19,605 bases of DNA, taken from NCBI GenBank assembly GCA_002390845.1, contig DGQT01000053.1, positions 116,192-135,796 on the forward strand, given 5' to 3'. The position numbers and the translations under genes were made by a program. This DNA comes from Chitinophagaceae bacterium UBA4407. GTDB taxonomy: Bacteria; Bacteroidota; Bacteroidia; Chitinophagales; Chitinophagaceae. Each line of letters begins with the position of its first letter. Positions within the stretch are counted from its first letter, which is position 1. The notes beneath the pieces were generated by a model that was given only the letters and a program-made list of their open reading frames with translations, had not been told where the DNA came from and made no database searches. This document shows positions 8,322-17,000 of this stretch, piece by piece.

Positions 8322-8329
8322 TATATTTG
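8322..8329 (+). promoter_or_regulatory. candidate Bacteroidota -7 promoter box for the cassette
   Basis: tatatttg matches the TAnnTTTG -7 consensus exactly and lies 17 bases before the ATG at 8347. This implies a very short leader of about 10 bases. No TTTG-type -33 partner is seen at the usual distance, and the whole stretch is AT-rich, so a chance match is possible. Confidence 0.4.
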
Positions 8330-8346
8330 TATATATTCAATTAAGA

Positions 8347-10884
8347 ATGACAAAAATCGCTTTTAAAATTTCTGCGAGAGCTGCTAGATTAATTGGAAGA
8401 GAGAATGTTGCAAATGCAGAAGGAGCAATAATCGAATTAGTTAAAAATGGATATGACGCAGACGCAAATATTTCATTAGTTGTAATCGATAACAAATATT
8501 TTACTCCGCCTGAAGAATTATCAAAAGACGAATTTAAGATAATACATAGAAACACAGAATTAGGATCCGAATTTGGTTCGCTCTTGCCTAGTTGCTACAC
8601 TCCAAACAATAGCAAATATTTTCTCAATCAAAATATTTCTGAAGATCACTATAATTTACTTTCTACTTTTTTTAAGAGTCATTGTTCAATTTACATAATT
8701 GATAGTGGGAGTGGAATGACAGAAGATATTATCACTAATTTTTGGATGACTATTGGTACAGACAATAAAGAAAACTTTTCTAAAAGCGATCTAGGAAGAG
8801 TAAAGACAGGTGCAAAGGGTATTGGGAGGTTTGCACTAGACAGGTTGGGGACCAGATGTGAGATGACAACAAAAACAATTTATGGAGACCTGTGCAATGT
8901 TCAAACAAAGACAATTTCTGAGAGCTCTGGGTATTTATGGACTGTAGATTGGAATGAATTTGAGGGAGCAACCAAAGTGATGGCTGATGTCAATGCAGAA
9001 TTGCATTCGCTTTCCGATGTAAATATTCCTAGACAAGTTAGAGATATAATTAAGGACTTTATTCAAGTTGAGGACGTACTATCATATTTTAAACAAAATT
9101 CTGGAACAATACTAAAAATTATTGGACTTCGTGATGATTGGAATGATTCAGCTGTCGAAAGAGTTTTTGCTACGCTAGAAACTTTAGCCCCACCAAAAGA
9201 AGATAAGTCGTACAAAATTTTCCTATTGAGTACGCTTTTCAAAAACAAATACGGTGAAGTCGAGCCTCCAATACTGGAGGATTACGATTATAAATTGTAC
9301 GCAAAATATCATAAAAATCATAACATTGATATAACCATTTATAGGAATGAATTAGTATATAATAAAATCGATAGGGACGTGTTTTTCCAGGAGCGGATGA
9401 GTGACGAACAGTTCAGACAAAATACTTTTATAGAAGGGCAGTATTCATACGAAAGGACAATCGAGCAGATGCTTCCTGGTTTATCGGAATCTTTCAAAAA
9501 ATATAATTTAGACAATATTGGTGAGTTTGATTTTACTTTCTTTTTTGGAAAACTAGGGGAAGGACCCGATGAACGTGGTACTAGTAAATTTCCTTATAGA
9601 GGAGTTAATATGGGCGCAAGAAAAGAATGGCTCAAGAAATTTGGCGGTATTAAATTATATCGAGATGGTTTTAAAGTACGACCGTATGGAGAGCCAAATG
9701 GAAATTCATTTGATTGGCTAGGATTAGGGCAAAGAAGTTCGCAAAGTCCTACGGTAACTAAACTTGGATATCATGTTAGACCAAATCAAGTATATGGGCT
9801 TATAAACATATCCCGCCTTGAAAATATTGACTTTAGCGACAAATCGAGTAGAGAAGGAATACAAGAAAACCCTGTATTCAATATTTTTCGACAACTGATA
9901 ATTAAAATCATTGAGGAATTTGAGAGGGATAGAAATATTATAATGATGTCGATAAAAGATATTTTTAATAAAAAAGATGAAGAAGAGATATTAAAAAATA
10001 AGGCGGATGCAATTATCGAGAAAACTCATTCATCAATAGCTATTAACGATTGTGAAGAGGAAAAAGAAGTTTTGGTTAGAGCAATTGAATATTACAGGGA
10101 CAGAATTTCATCATTTGAAGAAGAACAAATGTTATTAAGGGTATTAGCAAGCACAGGATTAATCATTACTTCTTTTGCACATGAATTAAATAACCTAACT
10201 GATAGAATTATTCCAAGAGCAGATAAATTGCGTGAAATCCTTGTTAACGTTATTGACAAAGTGAAACTTAAAGATTTATCAGAATTCGATAACCCGTATA
10301 CTATTATAGAAGATTTTAAAAGCCAAGATATAAGGTTAAGTAATTGGCTAGGCTTTTCTTTGGCAGCTGTTAAAAAATCAAAGAGAGACTTAAAAACTAT
10401 AGAAATTATATCATATACTAGAGAATTGGAAAGGCTTTGGCAAACAACTATGCAAATGAGAGGAATTGATTTTGAAATCAACCAAAAAATTTTCAAGGAG
10501 CTTTATATTGATGGCAACCCAATTGATTTTGACGCCATTTTCAATAATCTCATTACTAATTCTATAGATGCATTCAAACGAAAGAAGAAAAATCAAACAC
10601 TAACTAGAAAAATTTTAATAACTTTTAGTTTGGACGATAAGATAAATATTATTTATCAAGACACAGGACCGGGATTGGACGAAGAGATTTTAGATCCAAA
10701 TTGGATTTTGCGACCTTTTAATACTACTAAAAGAAATGATGATGGTGAGGTCACTGGAACAGGTTTGGGAATGTATATTGTTAATACAGTAATTGAACAA
10801 TATAACGGGGATATTATCATTTCTGATGCAAGACCCGGCTTTAAAGCAATTTTAAGAATCCCCTCAAAAAGAACTTATGACTAA
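8347..10884 (+). CDS. two-headed GHKL protein: MORC/Hsp90-like ATPase fused to a histidine kinase core
   Basis: This 845-residue protein is predicted cytoplasmic, with no membrane segment or signal. The N-terminal half has a GHKL ATP site of the MORC/Hsp90/MutL type: EGAIIELVKNGYDAD (E30, N34, D37), IIDSGSGM (D119, G121, G123) and KTGAKGIGRFA (155-163). A middle region (about 250-500) with RVNMGARKEW-like and DFSDKSSREGI segments resembles the transducer part of such ATPases. After a charged helical linker (about 540-600) there is a second, histidine-kinase-like GHKL core. It has the H-box FAHELNN (H612, candidate phospho-acceptor), N-box NNLITNSIDAF (N734, N738, D741), G1 DTGPGL, F-box LRPFNTTK and G2 GTGLGMYIV (804-812). 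All key residues are present at both sites. The receiver gene overlaps by 8 bases. A sensing or triggering ATPase with kinase output is inferred. Confidence 0.9.
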   Translation: MTKIAFKISARAARLIGRENVANAEGAIIELVKNGYDADANISLVVIDNKYFTPPEELSKDEFKIIHRNTELGSEFGSLLPSCYTPNNSKYFLNQNISEDHYNLLSTFFKSHCSIYIIDSGSGMTEDIITNFWMTIGTDNKENFSKSDLGRVKTGAKGIGRFALDRLGTRCEMTTKTIYGDLCNVQTKTISESSGYLWTVDWNEFEGATKVMADVNAELHSLSDVNIPRQVRDIIKDFIQVEDVLSYFKQNSGTILKIIGLRDDWNDSAVERVFATLETLAPPKEDKSYKIFLLSTLFKNKYGEVEPPILEDYDYKLYAKYHKNHNIDITIYRNELVYNKIDRDVFFQERMSDEQFRQNTFIEGQYSYERTIEQMLPGLSESFKKYNLDNIGEFDFTFFFGKLGEGPDERGTSKFPYRGVNMGARKEWLKKFGGIKLYRDGFKVRPYGEPNGNSFDWLGLGQRSSQSPTVTKLGYHVRPNQVYGLINISRLENIDFSDKSSREGIQENPVFNIFRQLIIKIIEEFERDRNIIMMSIKDIFNKKDEEEILKNKADAIIEKTHSSIAINDCEEEKEVLVRAIEYYRDRISSFEEEQMLLRVLASTGLIITSFAHELNNLTDRIIPRADKLREILVNVIDKVKLKDLSEFDNPYTIIEDFKSQDIRLSNWLGFSLAAVKKSKRDLKTIEIISYTRELERLWQTTMQMRGIDFEINQKIFKELYIDGNPIDFDAIFNNLITNSIDAFKRKKKNQTLTRKILITFSLDDKINIIYQDTGPGLDEEILDPNWILRPFNTTKRNDDGEVTGTGLGMYIVNTVIEQYNGDIIISDARPGFKAILRIPSKRTYD

Positions 10885-11539
10885 ATATAAAGTTGCTTAT
10901 ATAGATGAATTTCCTGAAGATGTAAGAGAGTTTCAAAGATTTGCAAGTGATATTTTCGAAGTAATCCCGTTAACGCCTATTGCCGATTTGGAAGAACTTG
11001 TTTCTAAAATATTTGAAATTTATGTAGATGCAGTAGTTGTAGATCACAATTTAATTGAGTATGATATAACAAGCACTATAAATTACCAAGGGAATGATGT
11101 TGTTGACAAACTGCAAGAAAAGGTTGAGGACTTTCCCATTTTTGTTCTTACCTCGTATGATGAAGATGCAATAGATGAAAATGAAGATGCACGCATAGTT
11201 TTTGAAAAAAAAATAATGTATGCTAGCAAAGAACAAAAAGATGTTTATGATTCAGGGATTAAATTCAAAAAGCTTATCGTCAAACAAATTGAAAAATACA
11301 AGTCGAGAATTGAAGAAAACCAAAAAGAGTTATTAACCTTAATTAAAGATAGTCAACAGAGAGAGCTAAATGCTTTTGAAAAACAAAGGTTGAAAGAATT
11401 AGATTCCAAAATTGAAAAGGCTCTAGATAAAGAAAGTCAAATACCCGATATACTAAGAGATGAAAAAGAAGCACTATTAATATCCGAATTGCTAAGAAAA
11501 GTAGACGAATTAGCAAAAAAGTTAGAAAATAAAAAATGA
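10877..11539 (+). CDS. receiver-domain (response-regulator-like) protein with helical tail
   Basis: Residues 1 to about 125 of this 220-residue protein fit a CheY-like receiver: acidic pair D10-E11 (YIDEFPED), phospho-acceptor D56 (VVVDHNL), T92 (FVLTSYDED) and lysine K111 or K112 (FEKKI). Residues about 128-220 are strongly charged (K/E-rich) and predicted helical or coiled coil. There is no DNA-binding output domain, so transcriptional control is unlikely. The tail may contact the HNH protein or oligomerise. It overlaps the kinase gene by 8 bases and the nuclease gene by 4, so translation is probably coupled. The obvious partner for phosphotransfer is H612 of the upstream protein. The receiver fold is judged from motif positions, with moderate confidence because the spacing between D56 and T92 is loose. 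Confidence 0.75.
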   Translation: MTKYKVAYIDEFPEDVREFQRFASDIFEVIPLTPIADLEELVSKIFEIYVDAVVVDHNLIEYDITSTINYQGNDVVDKLQEKVEDFPIFVLTSYDEDAIDENEDARIVFEKKIMYASKEQKDVYDSGIKFKKLIVKQIEKYKSRIEENQKELLTLIKDSQQRELNAFEKQRLKELDSKIEKALDKESQIPDILRDEKEALLISELLRKVDELAKKLENKK

Positions 11540-12096
11540 TCCAATTAAAATTCAGGGGAAAAAGCCCATGTAGAACCTATAATGGAAAGGAGCTTTCTGA
11601 TTATAAATATTATAAAAATCATCTAGTATTGGATTTCAATAGAAAATGTGGCTATTCAGATTGCTCTCATTCATGGTTCGGTGGACAAAATAATTTTCAA
11701 ATCGACCATTTCAAACCTAAATCTAAATTTCCTAAACTAGAAACAAAGTATTCTAATCTTGTCTATTCTTGTTCTTACATTAACAGAGCCAAAAGTGATG
11801 ATTTAGGGACTTATCTTGATCCTTGTGATGAAGATTACAATGATCATTTTTATAGAGATGAATTAGGAAATATCTACCCGAAAGATGACTCTGATACTGC
11901 TAGGTTTATGTATTTAAAGTTGAAGTTATATTTGAAAAGGTATGGCATAATATGGATGCTAGAACAGCTAGAGATAAAAATGAATAAATTAAAGATACTA
12001 ATTGAGGAAACCGATGATCAAGAAGCAAAAGACTTGTTGATTGCTATTACGTTTAAGTTTTTGGACTATCTAAAATATCTAAAGGCAGTTCAATGA
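11536..12096 (+). CDS. HNH endonuclease, PtuB/retron-associated type
   Basis: This is a 186-residue cytoplasmic protein. The HNH motif is clear: C38 and C43 (CGYSDC), IDHFKPKS with D57-H58, NLVYSC with N74 and C79, then N83-R-A-K86-S-D. The order IDHF-KPK followed by Y-NLV-C-N-K is the pattern of HNH proteins found with retrons and as PtuB in Septu defence systems. The second zinc-binding pair is incomplete (C79, but isoleucine at 82 where many HNH proteins have cysteine). The segment TYLDPCDED (92-100) downstream is also typical of this group. The rest is helical. The ATG overlaps the receiver stop by 4 bases and the stop overlaps the methyltransferase start by 4. It is the only evident nuclease of the cassette and so the likely effector or restriction enzyme. 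Confidence 0.85.
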   Translation: MIQLKFRGKSPCRTYNGKELSDYKYYKNHLVLDFNRKCGYSDCSHSWFGGQNNFQIDHFKPKSKFPKLETKYSNLVYSCSYINRAKSDDLGTYLDPCDEDYNDHFYRDELGNIYPKDDSDTARFMYLKLKLYLKRYGIIWMLEQLEIKMNKLKILIEETDDQEAKDLLIAITFKFLDYLKYLKAVQ

Positions 12097-13694
12097 AGGA
12101 TAATAAGATTAATGGTGCCTTTTACACTCCCCAAGGGGTTGCAGATTTTATGGTTGACCGCATCAAAGCCCTTTTAGGTGATAGAAATACTCTTAAAATT
12201 TTGGAGCCAAGTGCTGGAGATGGAATTTTTATTGGATCGCTAGTAAAAAACGTAAGTCTTCAAAATAAGTCTATTTATGCAATTGAAAAATCTTCCAGAG
12301 AACTTAACAAAATTCGCAAAAAATTTTTGTCAACGAATGTTAATCAATTTACACTTATTAAAGCGGATTTTCTTAATGTACATAAGTCTCTTGTAACAGA
12401 GTCTTTCGATTTAATAATTGGTAATCCTCCCTACATAAAGAAAAATCTCTTAAAAGCAAAACAAAGAATATTAGGTCAAGAGATTCATGATGAAATACTA
12501 TCAACCAAATTTAGCCTGAAGAACTTGTGGACAGCCATTTTTCTAAAATCATGCACCCTGGTAAAAAAGGATGGTATTGTCGCTTTTGTTCTACCCGCTG
12601 AAATTCTTCAGGTTAAATATACCGAAGACATTCGTCACTATATATATTCTAATTTCCAAAGAGTAGAAATAGTAAACTTTAAGAAACTTATTTTTGAAAA
12701 TGCAGGGCAAGACACTGTTTTATTATTTTGTTATAAAACTTCAGAGACACCAGGAATCTTCATAGCCACTATAAATTCTGTTGACTCATTAAGCAAAGAA
12801 ATAAGTTTCTTCAAACACCCCCCTCAAATTAGATTAACTTCTAAAGAAGTTCATCATGAGTTGTCTAACGATGAATTAGTCTTTTTGAATAACATAAAGC
12901 AAAAGCTTCTTGTGGTCGATAATTATTGTATTTCAAAACCTGGGATTGTAACTGCAGCTAATGACTTCTTCATAATTAATCAAACTGCAAAGCAGGATTT
13001 AAGACTTTCAAAATATTTACTTCCAATTATACAAAAGGGTGCTTACGTAAATGGCAGATTGGAATTTAACGCGTCTGATTTTTCGAAAATAGTGAGCGAA
13101 AATAAGCCCAGTTATTTAATTAATTTCAATTTGGTACCAGAGAGAAATATTGGATCGTTGGTAAAAAGTTATTTGGAACTCGGTCTCGAACGAGAAATAA
13201 ATTTGCGATATAAATGTAGACAACGAAAAAGGTGGTTCGATATTCCAAACATTAATGAGCCCTGGGAAGGATTTTTCTTTAAAAGATGCCATACTTATCC
13301 AAAATTGATTAGGAATTCTGCTGGAATTTATGTTACCGACATCGCTTATATGATAAAAACCAAAGAGGGGGCAAATATTGAAAGTTTGATATACTCCTTT
13401 TATAATTCTTTTACCTTAATTTTTTCTGAATTAAGCGGTCGGTTTTATGCTGGGGGAGTGCTGGAATTAACTCCCCTTGAATTCAAAAGTTTGCCCTTGC
13501 CATACACTAATATTGATAAAAATACATTTAAAAAGTTTTCCGAAGAATTTGAAAAAAAAGAAAATATTGATTCTTTCCTGACAAATCATGATTATAGTTT
13601 TTTGTATAATAGTTTGTCGCTTGATGGCGATGCAGTAAATCTATTGCATATGATCAGACAGAAACTGCAAAAACGAAGAATAGAAAGAACATAA
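12093..13694 (+). CDS. N6-adenine DNA methyltransferase with target-recognition region (Eco57I/type IIG-like)
   Basis: This is a 533-residue class I methyltransferase. FYTP at 10-13 and the following helix form motif X. The SAM-binding motif I is EPSAGDGIF (38-46), an acidic E65 (YAIEKS) marks motif II, and NPPY (111-114) is the catalytic motif IV of N6-adenine enzymes. Motif VI-VIII-like strands follow (GIVAFVLPAEIL, 161-172). The C-terminal half (about 250-470, ending LTPLEFKSLPLP) is of the type that recognises DNA in Eco57I-like and type IIG enzymes. No PD-(D/E)xK nuclease domain is attached, unlike true type IIG proteins. This leaves the overlapping HNH gene as the potential restriction partner. 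It may protect host DNA or mark a site read by the system. The recognition sequence cannot be predicted. It is the last gene of the operon and no clear terminator follows. Confidence 0.88.
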   Translation: MKDNKINGAFYTPQGVADFMVDRIKALLGDRNTLKILEPSAGDGIFIGSLVKNVSLQNKSIYAIEKSSRELNKIRKKFLSTNVNQFTLIKADFLNVHKSLVTESFDLIIGNPPYIKKNLLKAKQRILGQEIHDEILSTKFSLKNLWTAIFLKSCTLVKKDGIVAFVLPAEILQVKYTEDIRHYIYSNFQRVEIVNFKKLIFENAGQDTVLLFCYKTSETPGIFIATINSVDSLSKEISFFKHPPQIRLTSKEVHHELSNDELVFLNNIKQKLLVVDNYCISKPGIVTAANDFFIINQTAKQDLRLSKYLLPIIQKGAYVNGRLEFNASDFSKIVSENKPSYLINFNLVPERNIGSLVKSYLELGLEREINLRYKCRQRKRWFDIPNINEPWEGFFFKRCHTYPKLIRNSAGIYVTDIAYMIKTKEGANIESLIYSFYNSFTLIFSELSGRFYAGGVLELTPLEFKSLPLPYTNIDKNTFKKFSEEFEKKENIDSFLTNHDYSFLYNSLSLDGDAVNLLHMIRQKLQKRRIERT

Positions 13695-13792
13695 TGTAAT
13701 TTTAGTTTTCGCATAGCATTTTGCAAGAAGCCCTTCGAACGAATAGTGGGAATAGTCGAGACATTCTTCTTAATGGTGATTAAACAATCAAC

Positions 13793-13855
13793 CGTACAAG
13801 TGGGTAACCCCGCACATTTTTTGTTAATTAGTTATTCAACAGGTGAAAGGATTGC
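13793..13855 (+). repeat. intergenic repeat, first right-flank copy (diverged)
   Basis: This begins cgtacaagtgggtaacccc and continues cacattttttgtta, gttattcaacaggtgaaaggattgc. It matches 17318-17380 with several changes. It breaks off at the point where the intact copies read gacgcaacgaag. Confidence 0.75.
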
Positions 13856-13919
13856 CTCGCCGTTGATTGTGTTGCCATCATCAACTTACGGTGCAATAAA
13901 AGCTCAATAAATTTCCGAA

Positions 13920-14020
13920 CGTACAAGTGAGTTACGGAAACATTTTTTGTTAAATAGTTATTCTACCGATGAAAGGATTGCGACGCAACGAAGATCAATC
14001 GGAGTTACTAAAGCTGGTAT
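13920..14020 (+). repeat. intergenic repeat, second right-flank copy
   Basis: This runs from cgtacaagtgagttac through gatgaaaggattgcgacgca to agctggtat. It matches 17318-17419 in the same orientation and 8081-8185 in inverse orientation. With the copy at 13793 it forms a tandem pair, about 127 bases apart, facing the left flank at 8048-8235. Confidence 0.8.
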
Positions 14021-14042
14021 TAAAATAAAATGAATTTTGCAC

Positions 14043-17000
14043 TTATCTGCTGCTCTTAATAAAACCAAGCAGGTCTGCCATTTGCTGTTGATTTACTGAA
14101 GCCTCCAGCCCAACAGGCATCGCCGATGTTTGTGATATTTCCATTGTTCTGATATCGTTTCTTGCAATAGTCGTCTGCAGCCCGCCAATATTGTTTAAAG
14201 TAATACCCGAAGGCGTTTGTGCTGATATAATGCCACTTAATTTTTCGCCATTTTTCTTGGTAACAATCCAGAGATCATATGTTGTAGCAATGGAACGGTT
14301 GGGGTTTAGTATATCCGTCATAATACTGCCGGCATCGCGGTTGCGCACTGTACCAAGATCGGGGCCAAATGAATGGCCGTATTTTCCATTTATGTTGTGA
14401 CAGGTTGCGCAAATTGTCTGGAACACAACCAGGCCTTTTGATGTATCTGCTTTGAGTGTAAGTGCGGGTTGATACTTTTTTATCGTTTCTTCCCTGCTGC
14501 CGATGCCGGAAGCAAGCAATTCCCGTGAACGGTTGCGTATGAAAACATCATCATTATTCATAAGGTCAACCATATGTGGCCAGCTGATGGCCGTAGGTAA
14601 TATTTGCTTTTGTTGTATTGCAGTCAGCAAAATCTTTGTATTACCCGTTGAAGACAAAAACGCCTGCATAGCAGTTTCCCTGGCATTGTATCCGAGCGAT
14701 TTCCAATTGCGGACAACACAATTACTGCAGGAATCTGGCGAGACATTATTAAATGCCTTGATGGTAGTTTGAATGAGTGTTTCGTCATTGTTTACGCTAC
14801 TGATTATTTGATCGAATAAACCAGCATTGCCTGATTCTTTATCAAGCGATAATAAGCGTACCGCATCTTTACGATAATCGGTTTTGGCATTGTTATCTGC
14901 GGCAACAGTTTTGGCCTGAGCAATTGCAGCATTCCATGAATTATTTTGTGATGCGCCCATCAGCGACAATAATTCCATGGCGGCGGTTCTTAACAATGGC
15001 GTAGTACCAACATCAAACTTTGAAAGTAGCAATGATCGCTCTGCTTCAAAATTTGTATTGGGCAATCCTTTTGCCGACAGTGCTGTTGATAATCCTTTTA
15101 AGCAGGCACTTTGCCACCAGTCGGCAGCCGTGTTATTATTTGTTGTTGCAAGCGCAATTACATTTTTTATATCAGCGACCCTTTGCGATAAGCCAATAAC
15201 ACCTGCACAATTACCAAAGAACAATGCTTTACCTTCTGATGGTTTTGAAGATAAAACAGCTATACTATTTTTCAACATCGCATATTCATTTCCATGTGCG
15301 GCAGCAAGTGCAGCAACCTGCACCCATTTGTCATCAATATCTTTCATCAGTATTTTTTGTTTGGCAGATTCGGACTGCGTATCATGAATGTCTCCTAATG
15401 TGCAGAGCAACTGGTAACGCACTTTTGCATCTGCATCATCCTGCAATGCCAGCAGTTCTTTTTCCAATTGCGGTAATTCCTTTAAATGCAATTCGGCTAT
15501 TTTAACAGCGTTCTCTCTTACACCCGCAACAGGATTATGTATCTGCATACTGAGCGTTGCAATATCAATGGTATGCATGCCTTCCAGCGACCACAATGCA
15601 TGCACGATTGCCGTGGCAGATTTTGTAGTATCAATCAGTTTCAATAATAATACTGCAGTTTGCGGATCTTTTTTATCCATTAATAAACGCTGTGCATTGC
15701 GCCGCCACCAGCTATTGTTGCTGGTTAAATATTGAACCAGTTGCTCTGTTGTTGCGCCTGTTAATTTCAATTGACTGCACCAATTCATCTTTGCTGCATT
15801 GGAAGAAGTTATCCGGTATATTCTTCCCTTATCATGCCCATTATACAAAGCACCGGAATTGATCACACTATCGCTCAGCCACTCCGGGTGTTCAATGATC
15901 TGCCGGTAGTAATCCATCACATACAAGGCACCATCCGGACCAATATACATCATCACTGGTCTGAACCATGCATCGGTGGATGCAAGAAATTCCTTGTCTT
16001 CATATACTCTTGCTGCATTAAAAGATGCACCTTTATCAGTTACCCTGTCTGCATGAATGATGTTGCTCTGTGGTTCGCAGGTAAGAGAAACATTATTAAA
16101 ACTGTCAGGAAATAAACCGCCGTTGTACCAGGTAATACCACATGCTGAAGTAATAACACCAACATCTGTAAGCAGTTGGTTTTCGGGGTTGGTGGTAATA
16201 GGAAAAACCTTGCTTGCATCGCCATGATCGCTGATATAATCAGAAGCATCGCTTATTAAAAGATCCGGATTTTGTTGCAGGTATTTTGCAGCGATCGCTT
16301 CCACAAAAATATGGTCAGCATTTTCTACGCAGAAATGATGCCCCCAATTGTCAAACGTATGCCCATACTGCGTTTCGCCTGAACACATTTCCAAAGTATG
16401 TGTATCCGGGTTGAAACGGATATTCCTTCCATCTGCATTCCGCGGCAGTTGAGGGGCGCCTGCATTATCAGCATATCTTACAATATGCCCGCTGTCGCTG
16501 AACATCATCGAAACTTTGGGTGTGATACTGCCCATATGCGCCAGGTAAATCCAGTTATCCAAACCATATACCGGTGTATTGGCAATGTGTTGCGGATTCG
16601 TTAGTGCTACCCCGGTAAGCATCACTTTTCGTATATCTGCTTTGCCATCTTTGTCTGAATCTTCCAGATACAACAGATCCGGAACATCCACCACCATAAA
16701 ACCATTTTTCCAACGCATGATGCCTGTTGGTAATTTTAAATGGTCAGCAAACACGGTGCTTTTATCAGGCATGCCATCCCCGTTGGTGTCAGTCAGTAAT
16801 TTTATCACACCCGAACCTGCCGTATCAAGCGGATAGCCATGTAATTCCACAACGTACATATTTCCCTGTTCATCTACTTCCATCGCTACGGGATCAGATA
16901 TCAAAGGCTCCGCAGCTACCAGTTCAATTTTATAACCTTCAGGCAATTGAAATGATTTTAATGCATCCTGCGGAGACAAACCACCAGCGCTTGTTTCAGT

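Larger units (their letters stand above)
13695..14042. other. intergenic region between convergent genes, right flank of the cassette
   Basis: This is 348 bases without a gene. The first roughly 95 bases show no repeat similarity and no stem-loop with a T-run, so I cannot place a terminator for either convergent gene. The rest holds two partial repeat copies in tandem, listed separately. The repeat similarity ends near 14020, about 20 bases before the stop codon of the haem-protein gene. Confidence 0.6.

Noticed and set aside
8101..8340. 79-residue ORF on the minus strand
   Set aside because: It lies within the intergenic repeat; the same peptide arises from the copy at 17317-17400 in an unrelated frame context. 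No coding evidence.
8347..13694. Assignment to Detocs, Septu, a retron, BREX or DISARM
   Set aside because: Detocs kinases carry TPR sensors and other effectors. Septu needs an ABC-type PtuA. Retrons need a reverse transcriptase. BREX and DISARM need their helicase and other core genes. None of these is present.
8048..14020. Integrative element with integrase and attachment sites
   Set aside because: No integrase, transposase or tRNA gene is visible, and the flanking repeats are inverted and dispersed, so they are not typical att sites.
13793..14020. CRISPR-like array from the tandem repeats
   Set aside because: Only two diverged copies, spacing irregular, repeat length over 60 bases, no cas genes.
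14977..15387. 136-residue ORF on the plus strand
   Set aside because: It is a shadow on the opposite strand of the haem-protein gene, which has clear domain motifs.
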